A DNA stretch of 64,000 bases from Morchella semilibera (Eukaryota; Ascomycota; Pezizomycetes; Pezizales; Morchellaceae), in contig WBVU01000005.1 of the NCBI GenBank assembly GCA_009192285.1, positions 1,186,768 through 1,250,767 on the forward strand. Reading direction: 5' to 3'. Both the position numbers and the translations under genes were made by a program. Of this stretch, positions 22,111 to 33,260 are shown piece by piece; the first letter of the stretch is position 1, and each line of letters starts with the position of its first letter. The notes under the pieces were generated by a model. It saw nothing but the letters and a program-made list of their open reading frames with translations, was not told the origin of the DNA and searched no databases.

Positions 22111-22443
22111 GAGAATGCTACTTGCACTGCGCAACACAATCATATTTGAGTGAATTACAATATATGTATCATTTTGACCAGAAAAAATTGTAGAATCTGG
22201 TAGTAATATATTTAATATAGCAGGAGTGGAGTATAGGGTTTAAATAATAAAAAATCCCGAAATTATATATAGACTTTTAACTATATAAAATTTCAGAGTC
22301 TTACAGTAACATATATTTGACTAAGTCAATTCCCCCTCCTGACAACCTTTCCTTTGCCTTTACCTTTCTTAGAGCTACCCTTAGAGATTTCAGGTTTTTC
22401 CACATCAGCAAGACCTCATTTGTCTCCTGATGTCTCCTGATCC

Positions 22444-23210
22444 TCAGGAGACTGAAAAAATATCCAGGGGTCTCAGGAGACTCTCAGGAGACTTGGGAGA
22501 CTGTTGGGAGACTGCAGGCACAAGTTGAGTTTGCTGATGCAATTGAGCATTATTCTCCATTTCCTTCTCAAGTGCCAATTTCTCCCTTGCCAATTCTATT
22601 TCCTCTGCCCATTGCACAATAGCCTCCCAACCCTTATCAGCAACCTCTGGAATCTTTTTTGCTCTTGCCCTGTAGTTTGAAATTCGGGAGGCTCTAGCAA
22701 CTTTAGCTTGATTGTTAAGCTTGTAAAGCTCTCTGAAATTTTTCTGTTTCTCTTCAAATGTCTCTATGAAAATATATTAGCATACATTATCTTAATTAGG
22801 AATTAAGTCAACTTACTCCTCTTCTCTCTCTCAATAACCCAAGCATCAAAATGAGCATCTTCAAACTCTCGTTTTTTGCATGCTTTGCTACTTTCTCCTC
22901 CAGTATGCTCATCATTTTCCTCCTCCTTCCTATCTTCTACCAGTGATTTATATCGAAAAATGTGCCTCATCAATGCCTTCCTTGCAAGCTTATCATCAGA
23001 ATATGAGAAAGCTTTATTGCATCCTTCAGCAGTACAGTTGAGGGTGACAATTTCAGGAGTTTGTAGTGTATTGTTGTAACTGTTGGAGCTTCTATATGAG
23101 GGGGCAGTGGAATTGGAAATAGTTGTAGCAGGTTTGAGTTTGGCTTTGCTCTTGCCTTTGGCACTTCTGGTAGGAGTTTTTTTGACTGATTTGGGTTTAG
23201 ATTTGGCCAT
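22444..23210 (-). CDS. Spliced gene inside the Harbinger element, basic/zinc-finger-like protein
   Basis: I do not recognise a named family. Starting at MAKSKPKSVKKT (ATG at 23,208-23,210; an upstream ATG at 23,297 adds 29 residues), exon 1 runs to 22,817. A 53-nt intron (donor GTAAGT, acceptor CATAG; 22,764-22,816) follows, with exon 2 from 22,763 to the stop at 22,444. The N-terminus is very basic (Lys/Ser/Pro). LNCTAEGCNKAF plus KALMRHIFRYKSL looks like a degenerate C2H2 finger with only one clear His. Acidic KEEENDEH and coiled-coil-like Glu/Lys segments (EEIELAREKLALEKEMENN) follow. It reads clean across the intron, unlike the Harbinger genes around it, so it is probably younger or selected separately. 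Confidence 0.6.
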
Positions 23211-23309
23211 GATAAATGTAGAAGGGGATGTGTTGTTGACTGATGAAAATTTTGTGGTAGATGTTGGTGTTGGTGATGGTGATGGCTCGGCGTACAACTA
23301 TTGACAGGT

Positions 23310-23870
23310 ACAGGACTATTATAGGGTACATAGCAACGGAAGCAATATACTATCCATATTATACTGAGAGAATATGAAATATAAATAACGGTCGCAAAAG
23401 GATATCAGTAGGGTACAGGACTATAGTTAGGGTTATATCGAAAAAGTATGAAATATACTATACAGTTGTTATAAACTATCGGTAAGGTACAAGACTATAG
23501 ATATGGTACATCAGAAGAAGTATAAAGTATGTGAAATGGTTGTTATTATCTATCGGTAGGGTATAGGACTATAGACTAGGTACATTGCACTGAATATAAG
23601 TATAGTTAATGGTTGCATGGACTATCGATAAGGTACAGGACTATAGATAGGGTACATCGGGAGTACCATATAAAGTGAACAATTGTTATAAACCATCGGC
23701 AAGGTACAGAACTATAGTTAGGGTACATAAAAATGTATAAAATATAGCAGTATACCGATCGGTATAAACTATCGATAAGGTACAGGACTATATATATGGT
23801 ACATCGAAAACGTAAAGTGTTGGTATATGGTTGCCATGAACTATCAGTAGGATACATGACGCACTACATA
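23310..23870. repeat. Tandem TATCGGTA-GGTACAGGACTAT array, right side
   Basis: At least seven spaced copies of TATCGGTAGGGTACAGGACT and variants, about 60-80 bp apart, each with a following TAGGGTACAT word. Orientation is the same as in the left array, so these are direct, not inverted, flanks of the enclosed gene. Confidence 0.8.
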
Positions 23871-23974
23871 ATGTGGGTTTATCTGGATCCTCAATCTAAC
23901 ATTATATTAATATATATAAGCCTATCTCAAATTTACAACCATACTTTACTGTTGATACCAATCAAATCGCGGAA

Positions 23975-25019
23975 ATGTCAGAACCACGAGCATCATGGAC
24001 TGAAGAAATGGAAGAGACGCTTATTCAAGCTCTATTAAGTGAGGTACAACAAGGAAAGAGATCAGATAATGGCTTCAAAAAGAGTCATATATGATTGCCC
24101 TTCTTAAAATCAACGAAAAACATATGTCTCAACTCGAGTTTACTCAAGTAAAAAATAAACTCAGTGCCGTTAGTACTCTAAAGCTCTATGAAATAAGTTA
24201 ATATACTAGGCTTTACTGACATATATATTTACTACCAGCTCAAACGCAAATATGATATCTTCTCATCATTGAAAAATAATAGTGGATTTGGATGGGATGA
24301 AGAGAATCAGATGCCGACGGCGCCTGATGATGTTTGGAACCGTTATTTAAAGGTAATATATTACGTTATTTAATTCTATAATACTTATTTATAATGTTCT
24401 TAATAGTCACATCCAGGAGCTAAGGAATTTCGGAGAAAACATTTAAACAACTTTATCGAACTCAGTATACTTTTTTCTGGAATGCGAGCAACAGGGGAAT
24501 ATGCTATTATAGCAGCTTCTCAAATCGAATCAGGAGCATTAGGAAAAGTTGGAACCAATAAGCGGAAACTTGATATTTTCGATTAGAATCCCCAAGCTAT
24601 CAGTGCATTTGGTAAAGAGAGTATAGAAATTGAAGAACCAACTATCGACCCACAATTGCTTACATTACCGATCTATAATAATCCAAGAACGATTTCCTCT
24701 CCAATCAATTCCTCTCCCGCTCAATCACAATCTGGTACATATATAAGACCAAAAAAAATTCGCAGCAGTACCGGAAAAGATATTGCAGAAGCCTTGGGTA
24801 ATATCAATAGAACTGCTCAAACTCTTAGTATTAGTAAGGTTCAACAAGCGATTACCATACTTCAAGAGGATTATGAGCATACATATACAACGGTGGATAT
24901 GGTACTGGCTATGAGTATATTTGAGTCAACTATCAAAGCAGAAATGTTTTATTGTTATGAAAAAGGGACTTGTACTTGATTCATGGCTAGAACGGGAATT
25001 ACAAAAGTTAAGGAAATAA
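23975..25019 (+). pseudogene. Myb/SANT-like gene of the Harbinger element, broken
   Basis: ATG at 23,975 opens SWTEEMEETLIQALLSEVQQ and GKRSDNGFKK, the start of the Myb/SANT-like DNA-binding domain (Myb_DNA-bind_3) that partners Harbinger transposases. It continues after an apparent one-base loss near 24,083, then through two plausible introns (about 24,190-24,237 and 24,353-24,405) into YDIFSSLKNNSGFGWDEE and DDVWNRYLK. A stop interrupts it near 24,585, and the C-terminus (DSWLERELQKLRK, stop near 25,019) is reached only by another frame change near 24,979. By family the protein would bind transposon ends and guide the transposase into the nucleus. This copy cannot make it. Confidence 0.8.
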
Positions 25020-25769
25020 GTCTACATACCTATTTATATTTTTGATAATCTTTCCACATTCTTTCCGCTATATCTTCTCTCAGTTCGACCATATTAGAAT
25101 CCTCTTTATCCAATTCCGATTTTTGATATCCTATTGATATCCTATGATTTGTCCCGGCGTCTTGGCATCTGTCCCGACAGTTCGGTGGGTGATACATGGT
25201 TATGATTGTTGTGGTAATGTTAAGCGAGAGCGGGGATGCGAGTTGGAGGTTGTCGTCATTAGGTTCTAGGAGGTTCGATGGCGTGATGGATTAATAATGT
25301 AAATAGCGGAGATGGTGGGAGGATTATGAGGTGTGGTAGCGACGGGTTTCCATGGGATTCTGTGGATGACGATATGTAGTCTTGGCGGACTGGTGGAGGA
25401 GGTATGTTAAATAGCGGGGTTAGATGTTTTCCTTAGTTCTTTCTTTCTTTTCTCTTCGTCTCGTCTTCCTGTTATCTCGGTACATAGGAATCCACTCCTA
25501 TTTCTAAAGCCACAGCCTCTCGTATCAAAGACTCGATCCTCTGACAAGAGGAGACCCATAGTATTCCTCATCGTTCTCGTTGAGGTCCCTTCGGTCCTCA
25601 CTCTCCCTGCTCTGTGCTCTTGTGCCCTTGCTCTTGCCTTTGTCTTCGCCGGTGCCTGTGCTTGTGCCCGCCTGGCGTTGTCCCTGTCTTCATCAGTTCC
25701 CTCGTCGAGTACACTGTGCTCCTCGAGTCCCCTCTGCGTCATCATTGTCATCTTCTTCTTTGCGTCGGT

Positions 25770-26916
25770 TACCCCGTCACATGATTGATTGAATCATTTC
25801 CCTGTTGGTTTTCGGTTTCTTCTGCCTCCCAATCATGTATTTCATTGGAGGAGTTGTTAAATCGAATAAAGTTATGCAATGCTGATAATGCTATAACGAT
25901 TTATAACTTTGGGGTATCGAATTTGTATTCTGGTTGGGTACGAAGAATAGGAAACCGCCGTTTTAGAATGCCGATAGTTCTTTCTTATATGCGTTTCTTA
26001 GCTGTGAATGGCGTAAATTGAATAATTCTTCTTTGGTTTGTGGTCTATTCAATTAATAGCATTAGCAGTTGATTCATTGTATCATTTATACAATCAAATA
26101 AAATTTTACTTTTGTCCTGCTTGCATATGTTCTCGTAAATGATATCGTATACCTCGGGTATGGAGTAAGAAACCCTTTTCGCAAACCATATCCTGCATCT
26201 GCAAGAAAATATTTGCCTTCTGGAACATCAAAGTCTTGAGATAGTGCATGTTGAAGAACACGTGCATCATGTGCTGACCCTTCCCAACCTGCTAATATAT
26301 AGCTGAATTGTAAATTGAATTTGCAAGCAGCTAAAATATTCTGTGAACCTGACCCTTCCTATTTCGAAATCGTACAACTTCGTTTGTTGGTACTCTTGCA
26401 GGTATATGAGTACCATCAATTGCTCCATAACAATCTTTAAAATATGGAAACATTTTCGGGTTTTTAGCTATTTCTGGAGGTATAGCCTATCGATGGGGAA
26501 AAGAACGAAATCATGATAAAGATGTAATAATCCTTCAAGAACTGAATGAAAATGCCGGCTAATTGTATCTCCACTGTGTTGAAAAACGTTCTTGTAATGT
26601 TCTGTTGGATGCATTTTCTGATACTATCTTTAGAAATATCGCTATTTGTTCTTCAACAGACACTCCAGGAAATGATACAGTTGAACGGAGTAGGTGAAAG
26701 TAAACTTCGTTCTATCATCCATTGACATAATATCAAAAAGGTCGTCTTCGGCATTTTTAGAACTTGACGAATCCGTTCAGGATTATCACAGTTGAGGAGC
26801 TCATCCATATAAAACTGGCCTGTCAATATCGAGTTTCGCATGATATTTGAATCTTAGTACCGTTCAACCACAGAGATGATTTGCAGTAAATTCTCTGGCG
26901 TTAATATATTGGTCAT
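25770..26916 (-). pseudogene. PIF/Harbinger transposase (DDE_Tnp_4 type), broken
   Basis: Read leftward from an ATG at 26,916 (MTNILTPENLLQIISVVERY) one finds RNSILTGQFYMDELLNCDNP and VLKMPKTTF, typical of HARBI1-like transposases. Next come KDCYGAIDGTHIPARVP with the first catalytic Asp, GFLLHTRGIRYHLREHMQ, and a C-terminal ERTIGILKRRFPILRTQPEY with the catalytic Glu, then ALHNFIRFNN. Several stops and frame changes break it, including an early TAA after VVERY. The catalytic D and E are still visible, but the second D block is scrambled. This is a dead copy of an otherwise ordinary transposase. Confidence 0.82.
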
Positions 26917-27682
26917 GATGCGGCAATCAAGGTATAACTAAAGGAAAGGAAACGATAACAATGAAAAATCAACTCTGGAGGTAATTATATTCTTGGCTGA
27001 TTATTTGAATAAGCAGAAATTAAAAACATAGATTATTCATTTCCCCAACACCTCTACTTATTAGAATAATTCAAAACCTTATAATCTATTAGATTATTGT
27101 GATTATCAGACTGTCCGAACGGGCCCTAAGTATTGTCCGGAATAAAATTCATGATATAAGATTACAAGTGGAATGCCGCCTGAGGCCGCATATGTAGTCG
27201 TGTGTATTCCAGTTCGTCTCTGCCGATGACCGGCCCGATATAATCCTTAAATAGCACTGTTTTTTTTTTCATTCAGTTGATTCTGTTTGTGAAAGCTTGA
27301 GAGATTCAGGAATTTAGAGATGATATAAGATTATCAACGTACTTATATATCAGTGTTCGCTCATGCCGTTTGCAATTTGGTATAGCAATGGTGTACTTAC
27401 AATCCCTCTTAATGTAGCCTCAAGTTCTCTTCCAATCACAGGGTGGCGATCTTTTTGTCAGTGTATGTACGCTTCTAGTATATCACTAATATGCAAACCA
27501 TCTTGAGCAATAGAAATATTTCCTGATGACGATGGACAAGCTTATACTGTTTGGAAGTATTGTGACAATTAGGTGTCCGTGGATTACTAATCATCTGTTA
27601 CACAGCGTCATAACCCCCCCCCCCCACCTCCGTACTAGTCCTACATTGCAAGTTTGATCACCCCCATTTCCCCACTCACACG

Positions 27683-28248
27683 ATGCCCCGGCTTCCCCCC
27701 GAGCTCATCCTCCTCACCGCCGCCTTCCTCCCCCTCCCCACCCTCTTCCGATACTCTCCCGCCACCTGCCAGTCCTACCACCACCTCCTCGCCCCCCTCC
27801 TCAACGCCCACTTTGCCAGCCAGGCGCTCGAGATCCGCTGGCACGCCATCAAGCGAAACGACGCCGCGCTCCTCACCCGTGCCCTCTCGGCCCTCGTACA
27901 CTGCCCGGTTGCCACCCTCGGCGCGAACCTGGAGTACGCGGTTCTGAACGGCGCCGACAGGGCCCTGCGCGTACTCCTGGACCGCGGAACGCTGGTGCCG
28001 AATGCAGCCCTGCTGCGATTGCCCGAGCCACCGCAAGGGGTAGGAAAGGCACTCATGGGAGTCTGGAGGTGTTGGAAGTCCTGCTGGCATCCGGGATGTG
28101 TGATATCAGGTGGCGCGTGGTGGGGAAGGATAGGTTGACGGAGTGGGAGAAGGTGCTGGTGGAGAGGTATGGATCTGGGGTGGTGAATCAGAAGGGGCGT
28201 ATGGTCCTGGGCGATAGGAGGGATTTACCGCAGCGGCTGAACAGATAG
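27683..28248 (+). CDS. F-box/ankyrin gene with a probable late frameshift
   Basis: From ATG 27,683 the frame reads LPPELILLTAAFLPLPTLFR, then TCQSYHHLLAPLLNAHFASQ, then IKRNDAALLTRALSALV and ankyrin-like YAVLNGADRALRVLLDRG. Around 28,045-28,060 the meaningful frame shifts: the first frame ends at 28,138 in Cys/Trp-rich nonsense, while a different frame reads EVLEVLLASGMCDIRWRVVG and EKVLVERYG to a TAG at 28,246-28,248, as expected for the family C-terminus. A frame change of one base (or a sequencing error) therefore truncates the ankyrin part. The SRTC motif reads SPATC here, a degenerate F-box. A C-run (27,607-27,616) precedes the gene. Possibly a recent pseudogene. Confidence 0.7.
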
Positions 28249-28980
28249 TGGGCTTTGGTGAAGGAGCATTAGGCTGGTTCGAGGAGGGCTGCGTCTCTGC
28301 AGTAAAATATACGTGACGAATCCTTTACGGGTGGTCGTTCTAACCTTCGTATGGGATACCAGCTTGTGCATAAATAGAAATAATAATAAATACTTCAAAC
28401 CCATCTAGGTGGATAGCAATCCTAAGCCATGTGATTGTTAGTATTCATAGGAATTGGGTGGCTCCTTGTAATCCGGACTGACCCCCGGCCTGGTATATAT
28501 ATAGTACTAGGTGCACTCCCGCAGTGACTGGGGGGGGGGGGCTGCCCAAATTCGTTGGTTTTCTCTGTATTATTTTTGAACTTGGAGGCTGGTCTGGGAC
28601 ATGTTTGGCAGAAATTAACCACAGGTAGAAACCCGTTTTCTCGGAATATTTATTGACCTATCCTTGTTGTGCACTAGAAGCCTCTACTGCTCGCCGTGGC
28701 AAATGAGGTATGTTGATGGTTTGGTACGGGGTGTCGACTGACCTTTTTCAAGCAAATATGTACTCGTCAAAAAATAAAGTCTATAGATGAAAAAATATCA
28801 ACAGACCTTTCCATGGCCCAGAAGACGCAACGACTAGAAAAAAAAAAAAAAAAAAAAGAGGAAAGCATAAGGCTTTCCGTGGAGGAAGCAATTAGTCATG
28901 TGCACTATTCTGATTTTCCTGCACGAGCCCTGGTATGTAGTTAAGCATATCAAAGAGCCTAATACCTCAAGGTATGCTTA
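28249..28980. other. Intergenic stretch with homopolymers
   Basis: A G-run lies at about 28,530-28,540 and an A-run of over 20 bases at about 28,839-28,860. No open frame with a known domain. The A-run might be the tail of a retroposed sequence, but no body was recognisable. Confidence 0.5.
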
Positions 28981-29153
28981 CAGTCGCTTTCGAAAAGCTG
29001 TTGCAACGGACTATCGGTAGGGTACAGGACTATCGCCTGGCTGGTCGCGAATTTGGCAATTTCACCCCCCCATGCGACCCTACTGATAGTCCGTTGCAAT
29101 AGGCCGCTCTTACACGCTACCCGCCTTAATCCACAGGTTTTCGCAAGCGACTG
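28981..29153. mobile_element. TA-flanked miniature element carrying the GGACTATC repeat
   Basis: Ends CAGTCGCTTTCGAAAA and TTTTCGCAAGCGACTG form inverted repeats, flanked by TA on both sides (28,979-28,980; 29,154-29,155), as in Tc1/mariner insertions. A second, inner inverted pair, TTGCAACGGACTATC with GGTAGGGT, is mirrored on the right. The inner pair uses the same words as the arrays inside the Harbinger element. It has 173 bp and no coding capacity. Confidence 0.85.
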
Positions 29154-29316
29154 TATGTAGATAACACACACACTAGTAGTTGAAGGTTGCCTAGTAGATC
29201 TATAGACGCCGTGTGACGATGCGGCGGCCGATTACTCATCAGTGGTTCAACCCCACCTCCCGCCAGCACACGTCTCGCATCCAGTCCACCAACATACCAT
29301 TCCTCTCACAAGCGCC

Positions 29317-29790
29317 ATGCCAATTACCACACTTCCTGCCGAGCTTATCCTCCTCATCGCCGAAGGGCTCCCTCTCCGTACGCTTTCCAAACTCTCCCGC
29401 ACCTGCCACTCTTTCCACAAAGTCATAACGGCCCTGCTCACCGCCCGCTTTACCCGCGATGGTCCCGAAATTATCAGGAATGCTCTCGACCAGAACGACA
29501 CCACACTCTTCTCCCACGCCCTCACATTCATCGCCGACCCCCCGCAATTTCTCAACCCATTACTCATGGAGGCGCTGCAGGACTCGAATGTCAAGACGGT
29601 GGTGATACTACTGGAGGCTGGAGCGCGGTGGCGCTGGTTTCACGAGGTTGAGTTCAAGCACTGGATGGGAACTCAGGAGGACAGGAAGGGAATAGAGAAA
29701 TTGCGAAGGAGGCTGGAGAGGGTGGGTGGATACGCTATACGGGAAGATGCAGTGGTGATACCCCGGCGTGGAGGAAACAGCATTTTTTGA
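29317..29790 (+). CDS. F-box/ankyrin protein, short
   Basis: The ATG at 29,317 (MPITTLPAELILLIAEGLPL) places the F-box at residues 6-40 as in close relatives; an upstream ATG at 29,242 would add 25 residues of His/Pro-rich sequence. RTLSKLSRTCHSFHKVI follows, then LTARFTRDGPEIIRNALDQN and a single clear ankyrin-like unit (LMEALQDSNVKTVVILLEAG). The C-terminus (EDRKGIEKLRRRLERVGGYA) matches the end of the 30,244 gene. Predicted 157 aa. Short repeat content means target binding may be weak. Predicted SCF adaptor by family; no lesion. Confidence 0.83.
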   Translation: MPITTLPAELILLIAEGLPLRTLSKLSRTCHSFHKVITALLTARFTRDGPEIIRNALDQNDTTLFSHALTFIADPPQFLNPLLMEALQDSNVKTVVILLEAGARWRWFHEVEFKHWMGTQEDRKGIEKLRRRLERVGGYAIREDAVVIPRRGGNSIF

Positions 29791-30243
29791 ACTACGGATA
29801 TTACCAAGAAATCGAGAATACACTATATATGGCATATATATTATCATGGGGAAAGTACGTGTCCTATTCGTAAAATCTGAAAACCATCGATCTCCGATGA
29901 AGAATTCTGTAAGTGTTCTATTCTATCGTAGTTGCCAAGCCCTCTCTGCTCGATTGACATATATCACTGTAGCATTGTTTTAGCCTCATCTATTTCTCTA
30001 TCACCGTAACATGTCCACTGTAATATTTATTTACCTAGATCGGCGCTAAGCGGATGAAGAAACCAAAAAAGGTACAATATCTCTTGGCGCCGGATAATGC
30101 ATAGTTCTTGATTACTCATCATTAAACTGTCACACTCATCACCCGATATATATATTCAGCATTAACTCTACAGTCGCATTTCTCATCTCTCCACTCTGCA
30201 GATCTATATCTCTCTCCCCTCACCAGTCCTTCCCCCTTATGCC

Positions 30244-30810
30244 ATGTCTACCTTAAACTCTACAAATCCCATACTCCCCCTCGAACTTATCCTCCTAATC
30301 GCCGAAGAACTCCCCCGGCGGACGCTCTCCAGCATGTCGCGCACCTGCCACGCTCTGCATACGCTTCTGTCGCCGCGTCTCGCCATCCACTTCGCCAAGG
30401 AAGCGTCCTACATCCAAGACTTTGCCATCCGGCGTAACGACCGCGAGCTCCTCCTGCGTGCGCGCGCCGCCTGCCCCAACAATCTCCAGCCCGACGAATC
30501 CTTCATGTGGCTGGCCATCCTGTCTGGGTCGGACAAGATCGTGCGGTGGCTGCTGGACCAGGATGTCAAGTGGATCCTCAGGAGCGAAACGCCCGTCCTG
30601 ATTGCGCTTAATCACGGCCATATGGAGGTTGCGAAGGTGCTGCTGGAGGCGGGGGCGTGCTGGGGGAGCTGGTGCAAAAATAGTGAGTATGATAAGCGCA
30701 GGGGGGAGGAGAAGGAGGCGCTTTTGCTGAAGTACGGCGGGGTTGAGGTGAATGGGGAAATAGTTAAACACTTCTCCAGGAGACGTAAACCACAGCGTGG
30801 GCGGCGATAG
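30244..30810 (+). CDS. F-box/ankyrin protein
   Basis: 188 aa. F-box at about residues 10-45 (LPLELILLIAEELPRRTLSS, MSRTCHALH), then LSPRLAIHFAKEASYIQDFA and IRRNDRELLLRARAACP. Ankyrin repeats at about 90-150 (LAILSGSDKIVRWLLDQDV, LIALNHGHMEVAKVLLEAGA) and a basic C-terminus (RRRKPQRGRR). The ATG at 30,244 is the first after a pyrimidine-rich leader. The C-rich first half and G-rich second half are typical of the array. It seems intact, and close in sequence to the gene at 29,317, so the two are probably tandem duplicates. Confidence 0.86.
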   Translation: MSTLNSTNPILPLELILLIAEELPRRTLSSMSRTCHALHTLLSPRLAIHFAKEASYIQDFAIRRNDRELLLRARAACPNNLQPDESFMWLAILSGSDKIVRWLLDQDVKWILRSETPVLIALNHGHMEVAKVLLEAGACWGSWCKNSEYDKRRGEEKEALLLKYGGVEVNGEIVKHFSRRRKPQRGRR

Positions 30811-33260
30811 CCATGTCTGCTGTGGGGTCATGGTTGGTGGCGGACGTTTGTGGGTGCGGTTTTTTTTAGGTAGGGAGGGGGCTCAGGCGACGAAAGCACG
30901 CTTCCTTAATCATCACTTTGGAGGAGAGGACCCAAATTCCTTCTCTTTACTATATCACGGGTCTAAAATGTGGTATCCTCTCATTCCTTTTGCTGGCATT
31001 ATCTTATTTATTGTGACAGTATTGCAACTTTCTATTTCCTTATTAATGTATTTAATGTCGACATGAGCTTAGGAAAGTAACCAGCCCCCCACTTACTATT
31101 CAAATGATGCTCCATCCGATTTGACCTGCTGTACCCAAGTCTGTGTCGACATTGAACTATTTGACTCCAGTACATGTGCGCCTTATCCCTATCAATGAAG
31201 ATTACCATAAGTTCGTAAATCTAGCACTCCAGCTAAACTGCTCCGCCCCCAGCGGCACAGTCACACAGCATCTGTGTTGATGCTAATGAATACCTATATC
31301 CACGCGCTCTTTTCGGGATGACCGAGGCAGGCAGCAACCCGGTCGGCCACCCCTAACCCTAGTAGGTATACTTTTTTTTTCCCCCTCTCTTTTTTTTAAT
31401 TCATGAATTGCATGCAGCCTGTGCTGTCCTATTGGGAAACCTACGGTAATACTCCTCACGGATTGGTAACCCAGATAGTGAACAGCTCCAAGGTTGTAAT
31501 AGTCAAGATCACATGACATCAATGCAACTCATCGAATCACGATAGGTTAAAGTTAGTCTCGTGCGCGTCCCTTATTTTGGTGTGGTTGGTGTTATAGTAT
31601 TTTTTTATTAGTCCACACCAGCACCACCAGAAGAAATACCGATTGGGCCTGGGAAGGGGACTAGGTAAAAATCTCTGCAGTACTTAGACTAGAACCTAGA
31701 TTGTGCCAAGATCCTTGCAATCCTGACCCAATGTTCTCCAGGCCCGCTTCCTCATGTTTCTATAGCGCGTGTTTTAATGCTGCATCTGGCGTTATCGGCT
31801 GAAGGGGATGTGATAGTCCCTTGAGGAAGTCTTTTAAGATCGGGAGACCCCCAGGTTTCAGAATCGAGGTAAGGAGTTTGTCAAAGTCTCTTATGGTAAA
31901 CATCAGCATGGCGTTATCGCCATTGCGGACCTCAAACGCTGGTTTAAAAGCTCCACGTACCTGAACATGGTCCTAGGCGCCACGTTGGCTGGTTCTTAGG
32001 CACCGAAGAAAACCCCCGCACCCAGGTACATGGGTTAGGGTACCCATGTGCCAAGTCACTTTAGCCTGCATGTATTAGCTACCGCAGGAAAGCTGGCATG
32101 CGACTCGGGAGGGTTAGGGGCGGAAGCGCCTCTCCCGACGTGCAGCTCATCAGGCTGTGCTTCTTCTGGGTCCTGGGTCTGTCGTCATCCCGCGTATCTT
32201 GGCATGTGGCATGTCTTTAAATGACGTATGAAAGGGACCGTTGGACATTAAACGCGATCACTACTTCTAACTAGCGCAGCCAGTATTTAAACATTAATTC
32301 CTCGTGGGATAACGCGGGCCGTCGTGGATCCGCGTTTATTAGTTGGTCAAAAGCAGTAAGCCCGCACTAGCCGCTTTATCCTTGTTCTTTTTTTCTCCCA
32401 TCCATTAGTCATAGGCCTGGAGAATATAATTACTCAGTTTTTTCGCTGCATGTGCGCTAGTCTTGGCATTTCAGCAGCTTATGCTTTTGCCACCTTTTAA
32501 AGTCGCATAGCTACTTCATCTTCCACTTGACCCCCAGGTTGCATTTGATTAACAGCAACATCTAGCTTCTTCTTTGAACCTCAGTTGACCTGCGCCTGGT
32601 TCTGCACCATATCGGTCTAGTTTCACAGCCATCGGTCCAGTTACACAGCGACAACCACAGTATAAGTATGATGATTATTATTGTCTGCTTGATGTTATTC
32701 CCAAGATGGGCTAACTAGGACCCCCGGATAAACTCGTATTTTCCCTGGCAGTATCTTGTCTACCCTGACTGTTGGAGCACGATAGATGATGCAGTATTTG
32801 TTTGGAATTGTTCCGGAGGTTGACAAGGCTGAAGGAAATATCGACTCAGTAGAGCTCTTGAGGTACTTGAACTCAAACCGTGTCGCCTGGCCAATATATG
32901 ATTCCGGGCACTTGGTCCGATTTTTTGGTGGTCATAACACTTGTCTGAACGTAGGCCGCACTAAAAAGACCAACGTTGCCTGCCTGATACCCCTTTATGC
33001 CGATAATTGCTCAGGCGTTAATGAAGCCCGGCGAGACCTTGGCAGCAACCACATTATAAAACCTCTCACGACTCAGTTATCCTCACCAGTAGATGTTTAT
33101 GCCAAGAAAGCGATACCTATCCAGTAATAAACGTTGCATGTATCACGCGGCCATCTTACCCTGCATCTGCATGATTATGTACACGTCGATATCAGGCATT
33201 TCTGCGCAGAGTTGCCAGCTCAACAACCTTCTTCCCTCCACCACCTTCCCGCCGCACAAC
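30811..33260. other. Intergenic stretch without a supported gene
   Basis: Telomere-like words occur at 31,351-31,360, 32,032-32,040 and 32,104-32,113. A frame of 113 codons at 32,786-33,127 (plus) has no recognisable domain and I do not call it. GTACATGGGT and ACCCATGTGC flank the telomere word at 32,032 as a small palindrome. Confidence 0.5.

Larger units (their letters stand above)
21728..27126. mobile_element. PIF/Harbinger DNA transposon, decayed, 5.4 kb
   Basis: Inverted ends GGGCCTGTTCGG (21,728 onward) and CCGAACGGGCCC (ending 27,126) are flanked by TAA on both sides (21,725-21,727 and 27,127-27,129), the 3-bp TWA duplication typical of this superfamily. The usual two genes are present in opposite directions: a Myb/SANT-like gene (23,975-25,019, plus) and a DDE transposase (25,770-26,916, minus), both with several lesions. 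The left part also contains an extra spliced gene between arrays of a 20-odd bp repeat (21,852-23,870), which looks like a nested insertion. The region 25,020-25,769 has only AT-poor low-complexity frames and probably the transposase 3' flank. Confidence 0.88.

Noticed and set aside
25407-25751. 114-codon Arg/Glu/Ala-rich minus-strand frame within the Harbinger element
   Set aside because: Low-complexity and beyond the end of the transposase homology; coding status not supported.
28839-28860. Poly(A) tail of a LINE or SINE
   Set aside because: No recognisable element body precedes it.
32786-33127. 113-codon plus-strand frame
   Set aside because: No domain, no neighbour relation, and lies in otherwise empty DNA.
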